The notes below the pieces were generated by a model. That model did not search any database, was not told the DNA's origin, and was given only the letters and a program-made list of their open reading frames with translations. From positions 1 through 41,508 of the forward strand of contig MIYU01000021.1 of the NCBI GenBank assembly GCA_001875425.1: 41,508 nt of DNA, written 5' to 3'. The position numbers and the translations under genes are program-made. Positions within the stretch are counted from its first letter, which is position 1; every line of letters starts with the position of its first letter. This stretch comes from Marine Group III euryarchaeote CG-Bathy1 (GTDB lineage: Archaea > Thermoplasmatota > Poseidoniia > MGIII > CG-Epi1). This document shows positions 25,104 through 33,300 of the stretch, in pieces.

Positions 25104-26544
25104 CTATATCTCCAAATGCTTCCTTTTCCAAATCTTTTTGGAACATTGCCCTTCCGAGTTCACCCCTCATACGTCGTACCTCTCTTATTCCCATGGCACC
25201 CATTATTTCGAGAAGTTGATCACGCCAAGCAGCGCAGAGATTCTTTACTCTCTGAACGCCCCAACTAACTGTAAATGATTTTGGTAAAACAAAATTAGAA
25301 AATTCGGAAGAGATGCATTCGCCTTTAGGTTGTGCCTGTATAGCAGCTAAGAGTGGAGTATCTAATGCAACTGCATCGAAACCACAAATGATTGCTTTAG
25401 GCACATGTTCAGCAGCTGCGATTCCCCCACTTCCAATCAAAGTTACCTGATCTCTAATTCCTTTCTTTACAAAATCTTTATGAGTTTTAATTATTAAATC
25501 TCGAATAAAATTACCATCACCACGTCCGTGATAATCTGCTACCATATGAAAAACTCTAACCCCTATGTCGAATGCTTTATGCATTAACTCTTCCCATCCT
25601 TCATCAAAATCAATTCTGAAACAGGTTTTGATATTTTGATTAGAAAGACTCTTCACTGCACTAATATCTAAAGCTTCGATTAACCTAGGAGAAAAATTCA
25701 ATTTTTGAATCAACTCTATTTCTGAAGAATTCACCTGAGGGACTAAATGTTTTCCAGAAAGTTTACAACCAAGAATTCCATTTATTGGCATAAAAGCGAG
25801 AGAATCGATTTCTTGAGCTGATTTACTCAAAACGTTCAACAGCTTAGCACTTTTGATAGTCTGCGGAGGTGAATCGAAAAGAATTGGTAATTGAGTAGAA
25901 AGAGTAGCTGGTTCAGTACCGATAATCTCTCCTTTCGAATTGAAAGAAAGATGCATTGGTTTACTGCCTATATCTGTTACAGTCGATATGAATTCACGAC
26001 CGTGAATACCATCGCGAGTTGGTCGAACGATTTCAGACATATCAGTCCAAATGCGATCCCAACCAGGACCTCCAAAGCGACCTCTGTATCCTTGCCCCTT
26101 AACTGGTACTGCTCCAGTAGATGCTTCTGTTAAAATTGTATCTACTAACTTAGGAGAAAGGTAAGTATCTCCCCAAGATTTCCATTCTGGATTGTGTTTG
26201 ATAGTAACTACATCCGGATGTTGTATCGTACACCTTAAACAACCAACACAATGATTTGGACGAGGTGCAAAACCACCTATTGGACCTGAAAAAACACCAT
26301 AAACGCAAGGACGATTCAAAATAACATCTAATTTACCGAAATAATCTCTACTTTCTTTAATAATTAATTTTAGTAAATTAATTCGACTGACTTCAACTAA
26401 AAAACGATTAGGCAAATTTGACATATCTGCAGTCATTGCTGTTTCTATGTGATAACGATGATACACAGGGTCCGTATCTATCGTAGAATTAGATATTTTA
26501 GAAATATCTGTTTCGACACTAGAGTTACCTTTAGCCATAGCCAT
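25090..26544 (-). CDS. Divergent glutamate-synthase-like FMN-barrel paralogue with ferredoxin-like CxxCxxCxxxHP motif
   Basis: A 484-residue first gene of the glutamate-synthase operon. Its C-terminal half aligns by eye with the next protein: VRVFHMVADYHGRG versus VIHLDGSYGGTG, LIGSGGIAAAEHVPKAIICG versus LIASGGIRTAHDIAKAIALG, and a shared end rich in WGVQRVKN / WGSQRIVN. It lacks that protein's C-terminal Cys cluster and the KPGLGGHLLG block. Instead it carries CVGCLRCTIQHP at residues 99-110, a ferredoxin-like motif whose fourth cysteine is His109. PVKGQGYRGRFGGPGWD and EIVRPTRDGIHGREFIST are further conserved-looking blocks. It may transfer electrons to the catalytic subunit or be an accessory enzyme. 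Function is not known to me. Confidence 0.75.
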   Translation of the reverse strand: MAMAKGNSSVETDISKISNSTIDTDPVYHRYHIETAMTADMSNLPNRFLVEVSRINLLKLIIKESRDYFGKLDVILNRPCVYGVFSGPIGGFAPRPNHCVGCLRCTIQHPDVVTIKHNPEWKSWGDTYLSPKLVDTILTEASTGAVPVKGQGYRGRFGGPGWDRIWTDMSEIVRPTRDGIHGREFISTVTDIGSKPMHLSFNSKGEIIGTEPATLSTQLPILFDSPPQTIKSAKLLNVLSKSAQEIDSLAFMPINGILGCKLSGKHLVPQVNSSEIELIQKLNFSPRLIEALDISAVKSLSNQNIKTCFRIDFDEGWEELMHKAFDIGVRVFHMVADYHGRGDGNFIRDLIIKTHKDFVKKGIRDQVTLIGSGGIAAAEHVPKAIICGFDAVALDTPLLAAIQAQPKGECISSEFSNFVLPKSFTVSWGVQRVKNLCAAWRDQLLEIMGAMGIREVRRMRGELGRAMFQKDLEKEAFGDIDGYE

Positions 26545-26570
26545 AATACAACGGACACTAATAGAGAAGA

Positions 26571-26584
26571 TAGTATATATTAGG
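26571..26584 (-). promoter_or_regulatory. TATA box of the glutamate synthase operon
   Basis: The minus strand reads CCTAATATATACTA, centred about 33 bases before ATG 26544. This predicts a leader of roughly six bases. A single promoter probably serves the three overlapping genes down to 21226. Confidence 0.6.
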
Positions 26585-26615
26585 AACTTAAAATTGATTG
26601 AAAAAGACAGTAAAA

Positions 26616-26625
26616 CTTATATAAG
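26616..26625 (+). promoter_or_regulatory. TATA box of the Lrp/AsnC gene facing glutamate synthase
   Basis: CTTATATAAG is centred about 25 bases before ATG 26646, giving a leaderless transcript. It is followed at once by an operator-like palindrome. Confidence 0.65.
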
Positions 26626-26626
26626 C

Positions 26627-26640
26627 TGAACAAACGTTCA
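26627..26640. promoter_or_regulatory. Palindrome between TATA box and start of the Lrp gene
   Basis: TGAAC-AAAC-GTTCA has perfect 5-base arms and a 4-base spacer. It fills the space between the TATA box and the predicted transcription start at 26646. Binding there would stop initiation, as in known Lrp autorepression in archaea. It also lies in the shared region upstream of the glutamate synthase operon. Confidence 0.55.
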
Positions 26641-26645
26641 AAAAC

Positions 26646-27089
26646 ATGTTAAATAAGACCGATTCTGCACTAATAGCAGCTCTAAATGATGATGGTAGGG
26701 CTTCTCAAAGAGAACTAGCATCCTCTACAAAAGTAGCTTTAGGAACAGTTAGTAATCACCTCAAAAAACTTGAATCAGAAAAAATAATTAGAGGTTATCT
26801 GCCAGATATTGATCCTGAAAAAGTTGGATTTACATTAACGGCAGTGATGCATGTTAGGATAATGAAAGGACATATTATGGAAGTTCAATCGTCTATTGCA
26901 GAACATCCGAGAGTGTTTGGTGTTTATGATGTGACAGGCGAATGGGATTCTATGGTGCTTGCACGTTTTACAAATAGAGAAGAGATGGATTCGTTCATCA
27001 AAACGGCCCTTTCTCAGAAAAATATTGAACGAACGAACACCTCATTAGTCCTCAATACTGTGAAAGAAGAGTCTAGAGTTATATTATAA
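26646..27089 (+). CDS. Lrp/AsnC family transcriptional regulator (glutamate-synthase neighbour)
   Basis: A 147-residue regulator with an N-terminal helix-turn-helix (about 5-60, SQRELASSTKVALGTVSNHL with LESEKIIRGY wing) and a C-terminal RAM ligand-binding domain (about 66-140, YDVTGEWDSMVLARF). Lrp/AsnC proteins sense amino acids or related small molecules and act as dimers or octamers. Divergent placement opposite glutamate synthase suggests control of nitrogen assimilation, possibly with glutamine or glutamate as effector; that is inference. A palindrome over its own start points to autoregulation. Confidence 0.93.
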   Translation: MLNKTDSALIAALNDDGRASQRELASSTKVALGTVSNHLKKLESEKIIRGYLPDIDPEKVGFTLTAVMHVRIMKGHIMEVQSSIAEHPRVFGVYDVTGEWDSMVLARFTNREEMDSFIKTALSQKNIERTNTSLVLNTVKEESRVIL

Positions 27090-27131
27090 GCCAAAATTCT
27101 AAATTAACGTAGGTATTCTGTATTTTGAAAC

Positions 27132-28547
27132 ATGTACGCGAAACATTTGATTTGTACTGTTGTGATTGGGTTTATTGGAATCTTTTTGATTACCATAGGA
27201 GCTTCTGGAGCAGAACCTGAACAAATCCATTTGGCTGTGACGGAAACTCAAAATGAAATGGTTGTACAGTGGGGGACAGAAGAAGATACTCAAGTATCTT
27301 GTAATTCACCAACAGAAATAGAATATGGTACTGAATCAGATTCCCTTGATATGAGTCAAAGTGGAACAAACGAGATGTATGATTGGACAACTTGTATTCA
27401 TACCGTTATTCTTCCAGAGTTAGAAGGTGATACTACCTATTATTATCGTGTTGGAGGAACTGGAGAATGGAGTGATGTATATTCATTCACAACACATAGC
27501 ACTTTACTTATTGCAGATAATGACATAAGAATTGGAGCAATAGCAGATCATGGTACTTCGAGTAATGCGGAAGAAACAACAGAGAATATGTTGAATGCAG
27601 ATCTTGATTTAGTTATACATGCAGGAGACATATCTTACGCAGATGATATCGGATCTGGTAATGGAGTTGGGGATCAACGAGTTTGGGATGAATATCAGAA
27701 TCAGATTGAAGTATTAGCTTCTCAAATTCCACATATGTATGCCCCGGGCAATCATGAAGAAGAAGGTGAGCCGCATGGTTTTGAACCTTATGAAACTAGA
27801 TTCTATTCTCCTGGAAGTAGTAGTTTTTGGTATAGTTTTAATTTTGAAGGTGTGCATATTATTTCACTCTCTACCGAACATAATTATGATGTAGGAAGTA
27901 CACAGTACAGTTGGTTAGAGAATGATTTAGAAGCAGCACAAGATAATCGTGAAGAAGTGCCTTGGATAGTTGTGTTTGCACATAAACCGATGTATAGTTC
28001 AAATAACCACGGGAGTGAAACAGAATTTCGCGATGCAATGGAAGAATTGTTATACAGATACCAAGTAGATTTAGCAATATGGGGTCATGATCATGGATAT
28101 GAACGATCATATCCTGTTTATCAAGAAGAGATATATTCAGACATGACTGGAACTGAAGAAGAACCGTATTATCAACCGGGAGCCACCATCCACATTGTTG
28201 TAGGAATGGCAGGGAGGTCTCTGTATGATTTTGAAGACCCACAACCTGAATGGTCTTACTACCGTGAAGCTAGTGACTATGGATACACATACTTCACCGT
28301 TACAAATGATGGATTGTTGCATTATGAGTATCTTCGTAATGATGGAACTGTTGGAGACGATTTTTGGATAACTAAGAATGAGCCTGAAGAAGAACCTGAA
28401 GTAGTGATTGATGAAGAAGAAAATAATAATGAAAATTTAACTGATGAATCTAATAACGTAAGTAAGGAAAATGAGATACCACCTATAGGAATGTTGACTA
28501 CGATAATTACTATACTAATAGTATCGAGCGCTAGAAAAAGGAGTTAA
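27132..28547 (+). CDS. Secreted purple-acid-phosphatase-like metallophosphoesterase
   Basis: A 471-residue exported enzyme. A signal peptide (1-26) leads into a fibronectin-like N-domain (PEQIHLAVTETQNEMVVQWG) and the metallophosphoesterase domain at about 130-400. Metal-ligand motifs are ADHG, GDISYAD, GNHEEE, VVFAHKPMYS and GHDHGYERSYPVY, matching the five blocks of purple acid phosphatases, with ADHG in place of the usual GDxG. The Tyr in GDISYA corresponds to the residue giving the purple Fe charge-transfer colour. An acidic linker (about 415-445) precedes a 25-residue tail (NEIPPIGMLTTIITI... ending RKRS) like that of the CARDB protein. Its role is probably phosphate release from organic phosphorus outside the cell. 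Confidence 0.9.
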   Translation: MYAKHLICTVVIGFIGIFLITIGASGAEPEQIHLAVTETQNEMVVQWGTEEDTQVSCNSPTEIEYGTESDSLDMSQSGTNEMYDWTTCIHTVILPELEGDTTYYYRVGGTGEWSDVYSFTTHSTLLIADNDIRIGAIADHGTSSNAEETTENMLNADLDLVIHAGDISYADDIGSGNGVGDQRVWDEYQNQIEVLASQIPHMYAPGNHEEEGEPHGFEPYETRFYSPGSSSFWYSFNFEGVHIISLSTEHNYDVGSTQYSWLENDLEAAQDNREEVPWIVVFAHKPMYSSNNHGSETEFRDAMEELLYRYQVDLAIWGHDHGYERSYPVYQEEIYSDMTGTEEEPYYQPGATIHIVVGMAGRSLYDFEDPQPEWSYYREASDYGYTYFTVTNDGLLHYEYLRNDGTVGDDFWITKNEPEEEPEVVIDEEENNNENLTDESNNVSKENEIPPIGMLTTIITILIVSSARKRS

Positions 28548-29215
28548 TTTCTTTTTCCGAAAATAGCTGTGCCGATACGAATATGTGTTGCCCCTTCGGA
28601 AATAGCATCATCAAAATCGGCAGACATACCCATTGAAAGAAACGGTAATGGAATATCTAATGTTTTGAAGATTTCATTACGTAAATGACGTAAATCTGCA
28701 AAATAAGGTTTAGCAGGTTGATCGAAAGGTGGGATAGACATCAAACCTAATAATCGAATAGATGAAAGAGTGTTCATCTCTTTGGCTAAGGATAAAACGT
28801 CATCTGGATTAGCTCCTGATTTAGAAGATTCCAAACCTTGATTGACTTGTATTAAAACGGCTTGAATAATATTTTTTTCCTCTGCGACTAAATTTATCTT
28901 ATTAGCTAACTCGATACTAGTTACTGTATGAATTAGATTCGCTTTGCCAACTACTTTTCGTGCTTTTTTACGTGGTAAACGCCCTATGAAATGATATGCT
29001 AAATCCTCTGGGTGAAAGGTGGATTCTTTTTCTACGAATTCTTCAACGAAGTTTTCACCGAATTGTCTGAGCCCTGCGTCATATGCTTGAGTTACATCAT
29101 CTAATGGTTTAGTTTTAGAAACTCCGATTAAACTAATCTCTGTTGGACTACGGTCATATCTTTTACATGAGTCGCTAATTTGTATACTTAATTCCTTAAG
29201 ATTTTTGAGAAACAA
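28544..29215 (-). CDS. yggS: YggS/PLPBP family pyridoxal-phosphate-binding protein
   Basis: A 223-residue PLP homeostasis protein without known catalysis. It shows the PLP lysine K34 in GVSKTKP, FGENFVEEF, HFIGRLPRKKARKV, SSIRLLGLMSIPP and LSMGMSADFDDAISEGATHI with the final RIGTAIFGKR. The start is TTG 29215, which matches family N-termini and overlaps the upstream YchF gene by 20 bases; no ATG lies close by. The 3' end overlaps the convergent phosphatase gene by a few bases. Confidence 0.9.
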   Translation of the reverse strand: MFLKNLKELSIQISDSCKRYDRSPTEISLIGVSKTKPLDDVTQAYDAGLRQFGENFVEEFVEKESTFHPEDLAYHFIGRLPRKKARKVVGKANLIHTVTSIELANKINLVAEEKNIIQAVLIQVNQGLESSKSGANPDDVLSLAKEMNTLSSIRLLGLMSIPPFDQPAKPYFADLRHLRNEIFKTLDIPLPFLSMGMSADFDDAISEGATHIRIGTAIFGKRN

Positions 29216-30359
29216 TTTTTACCACATCCCCATCCTTTAGTTCACTATCTTTTCCGATTACCATTTTCGTTTTACAATCTATAGCCCGTATGAAACCATC
29301 ACCTATGTCTGTATGAACTTTGTAAGCCAAATCTAAAGCTGTAGAATTCCTAGGTAATAGATAACAATCTGGAAGAACTGTACCTTGGCCATCGGCATAG
29401 TGAGTCTCATCTTCAACTGGGTATGCAGTAATCAAATCCAATTTGTTGAACACTGCATCTTCTATACAAATTTGGACACCGGTAGAATTGAATTTGGTTA
29501 AATAATCTGAAATTTTACCAAGAGCAGCAATCTGTTGTTGGTTTAATTTATCAGGAAACAGTACCTCAAATTTAGAAGAGCCGAGACCGTATTTGATGAC
29601 GCCTGAATTGTGTGCATTCCGAAGAGCTAGTTCTAAATCAGAAGCTGTAGGTATTCCTCCTAATGATTTGAGAGTCTCCAAATTACTGTCGCTAGAAATA
29701 TCGGCTTTGTTAGCAGCTATGATTATCGGTTTTCCAATTTTTTGAATGTTTTTAGCTAAAGAAAGAGCATGTTCATCTGTCCAAGAATGAACGGAAGCGG
29801 GGAGATCGGTCTGTCTCAGAGCAGTAGTTATTTGCGCTAAAGTGATCTGTAAACCGGCCAAACGATCTGAAAGAAAGTCTTCTAGTTTTTCACCAGCCTC
29901 TACGGAACGGGAAGTGCGAGCCCAATTTCTCATCAATATTGATGAAATCCAATGATGTATCTCATTTTCTAAAAATTCAACCTCTTTTTCTGGTGGAGAA
30001 TTTGAAGATATATTGCCTTCTAAATCGGTCGTACCTGAAGTGTCTACAATTTGTATCAAAACGCTAGCTTGTCTAAGATCATCCAAGAATTGATTTCCCA
30101 TTCCTTTTCCTTCATGAGCCCCTGGAACTAAGCCTGCAACATCAATTAATTCAATTGGAATTAATCTTGTACCATCGTCACAATTACTGCAATCAGCATT
30201 CAAACTTTTACAGGCACATGGACTAGTAACGTGTGAAATTCCTTTGTTAGCATTAATAGTAGTGAAGGGGTAATCTCCTATCTGAGCGGGTGCTTGAGTT
30301 GCAGCTGAAAAAAAAGTAGACTTACCTGCATTCGGCTTTCCTACTAAACCTACCTTCAT
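29196..30359 (-). CDS. ychF: OBG/YchF-like GTPase (OLA1-type, TGS domain)
   Basis: A 387-residue translation-associated P-loop NTPase. It has G1 GKPNAGKS (7-14), G2 region DYPFTTINANKG, G3 DVAGLVPGAHEGKGMGNQFL and a G4-like AANKAD. A C-terminal TGS domain spans about 315-385 (NSTALDLAYKVHTDIGDGF). A cysteine-bearing insertion (CACKSLNADCSNCDDG) follows G2, as in archaeal members. Its ATG shares a base with the stop of the giant surface protein (TAATG), an unexpected coupling of a housekeeping GTPase to an exported protein. Confidence 0.93.
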   Translation of the reverse strand: MKVGLVGKPNAGKSTFFSAATQAPAQIGDYPFTTINANKGISHVTSPCACKSLNADCSNCDDGTRLIPIELIDVAGLVPGAHEGKGMGNQFLDDLRQASVLIQIVDTSGTTDLEGNISSNSPPEKEVEFLENEIHHWISSILMRNWARTSRSVEAGEKLEDFLSDRLAGLQITLAQITTALRQTDLPASVHSWTDEHALSLAKNIQKIGKPIIIAANKADISSDSNLETLKSLGGIPTASDLELALRNAHNSGVIKYGLGSSKFEVLFPDKLNQQQIAALGKISDYLTKFNSTGVQICIEDAVFNKLDLITAYPVEDETHYADGQGTVLPDCYLLPRNSTALDLAYKVHTDIGDGFIRAIDCKTKMVIGKDSELKDGDVVKIVSQKS

Positions 30360-33300
30360 TACAATCCACCTATACTTGGGCCGAAGTTATCGATTTTTGG
30401 TGGTTTTTTCTTTTTCTTTTCTACTGGAGTAGTATCGGATGATGGTTGTTCTTCTGTTTGCGGCACTTCAGGAGATGGGGTCTTAGAAATTGGAGCTGGT
30501 TTAGATGGAGCTGGAACATCCGCAGCAGGACCTAGAAGATCTTCCATCTTCTTTGATTTTGTCGAAGTAGAACCGCCACCTACTGAAACTGTTTTAGGTT
30601 GAGAAATAGGTGGAGAAGAGGGCGTACTAATCTCTAATTGACTCGAGTCTGTATCAGAAGTTTTAGGCTCTGGAGTTTTCGGTTTTTTTTCGCGTTTAGA
30701 TACCTCTCCAGTTTCATTGACCTGAGAAACAGATTTACAATTTGGACAGCGAAAAGCACCTGATCTTGTAACTCTAACTTTAGAAGAGCAATCTTGACAA
30801 CTAACGACTAAAGGAAATAGATTAAGATTTGTAGTTTCGATAGTAGGAGATGGCATGTACTCTCCAGGATGTTTAGACTTGGAACGGTAATACATGAAAC
30901 TGCCAATCGCTAAAGTGGCGCCGAAAACCAAGAGAAATGGCATGAAACCGTTGCCTTCATTTACTACCGTGAATGAATTTAATATTGCATTATTGGATTC
31001 TCCATCAGTCCCTTCATTGATTTCATTTTCGGGATCAATTTCGATTTGTAGATTGTATAAACCATCATCTTCAACTTTGAAATTTACATCTACAAGTGCA
31101 AAATAACCATCACCTAAACCGTTGACGTATTCGATACCAATTTGTTCACCATTCAAACGGAAGATAACGGTAATAGTTTGATCGACATCGTCAAAATCAG
31201 CCGTGATACGAATCTTGGCTGTGACTATATCATCTACTTTTGGATTAGATGGAGTAAAAGTTATCTCTTCGTCATAAAAACGTAAATCTGGAGTTTTGAC
31301 TAGTGATAATGTTACTGTTTCCTGATAGGTAGTTGAAGAAGAAGTGAAAAGTAAATGAATTGCCCAATCTGAAACTACAGCCCCCTCACTGACTATTGTA
31401 ATGCCAACATAATCAGAAATTAAGCCTCCAGGTTCTATTTCATCTGAACTCCATGCATGATAGATATTCAACCCTACACCAGAATCAGAAGGTGTAACTG
31501 ATAGAGAGACTGACTCCTTGATATTTCCTAAATTACGAATTATAAAATCGAATTTATTATTCACTCCAGCTGCGGCTGAAAGTGAATTCTGATTAATGGT
31601 AAATTCTAAGTTATAGAATGGTAAAACTGTTAAACTAAGGGGCGTGGAAATTGGTGAATTGCCGTGTTCAATTATTAAAGAAAAATTATATGTGGCAGCC
31701 AAAGCATCTTCTGTTGGCGTAACTAAAATAGATAGTAAATGAGATTCATCGGGTTGTAATGTTTTTGATTCTGGATTCAATACAAAGGACCAATCATCTG
31801 GAAGATTGGCTAAAGAATAATTCAAAATATTATCGCCATTACCATCGTTAATGATTTCAATAGAATAACTAGCTGTATCTCCAACTTCTACTTCAAGGGT
31901 TGAATTATCTACATTAATAGATGTATCATAAAGTTGAAGAACTGATATGAGAATATCTACAGATGAGGCTGTACCATCATTTTCGTCATAAGAACTGATA
32001 GTTAGAGAATAAACCCCAGATAGTGTGTCTTCTGGTACGACGATAACTAATGAAACGTTATTCTGTTCACCTACTGTTGCAGGAATTGTAAACCCAGACT
32101 CAGTTTGTTCTGCATCAGCTATAATTGCCCAATCAGCAATATCACCAGAAAATTCGAATGTTATGTTAGTATCAGGTGAACTATTGATTGTGAATGTGTC
32201 AGTTACCGAATAACCATTATTATTAGATGAATCACAACTGCTGTGATCATGGCTATGGAATGTGTCAGAACAATCTGGGAAGTCTAAAAATAATAGAACG
32301 TTATTATTTGAAGAGTCGTAAACTGTAACGCTTCCAACCTTACTACCATCATCCCAAGCATCACCATAATCATCTTCAAGTATTAAGGTATAAACACCAT
32401 CATCAAAAGTGAGATTCTCTGTATTTACACAATCTGACGTTACATCGTGTGATTGATAAACAGATTCATCTTCACTATTTGTAATTCTATAGAAACCCTC
32501 ATAATAGAAAGCGTCACCGCAAACTTCTAAATAAATAATAGAACTAGAGCTGTGATTAGGATCTAAAGCCACCGCTTGAAGAGGAAAGGTGACGCTCTCA
32601 TCTGGATAGAGAGAAGCGTTTTCACTTTCAGTTGTTAAACCTGTTGCAGTTATTTCGATATCTCGTAATATTTCCACTATTTCTCCTGCATTTTCTGAGC
32701 GTTCAGAAATGATGTGTAAAGTTGCAAAGCTAGAAGATCCTGCGCCAACGATACCTGAATTTATTACAAACACAAAATCTTGAGAACTGTTGGCTGCGAA
32801 ATCCACGTCATCGGAAAAATCATCTAACCAATCGCCAGAAAAAGATATATCGAATGTATCGTTTCCATTACCTGTATTGGAAATAGTGATGAGGACCGAA
32901 TGATTGACATTACCGAGTATTTCTAATTCAAGAGGGGATGAAAGATTCAAGCCGAATAATTGATCTGTACTTATTTCAGTTATCAAACTAACGGGATCGA
33001 GATTAGAATTATCAATTGAAGATACTGTTAAATTTAGAGATGTAGAAAATCCTGATTCTAAATCGGAAGGTGCGACCACATGTACTTCAACGAAAGTATT
33101 GCTATTGGCAGCAAGGGATTTTTGCCAATCATCATCTCCATCATTATAGTATACATCCCAATCACTGGGCAAAGAAGAAGCGTCTAATCTTACTTCAGAA
33201 TCCTCGTCATTATAATTGTAAACTTTGAATCCGATTGGTAAATCTTCTCCGGGATTGATATAGATTGGACCTGTAGTTTCATCAGTTCTTTTAATCCATA

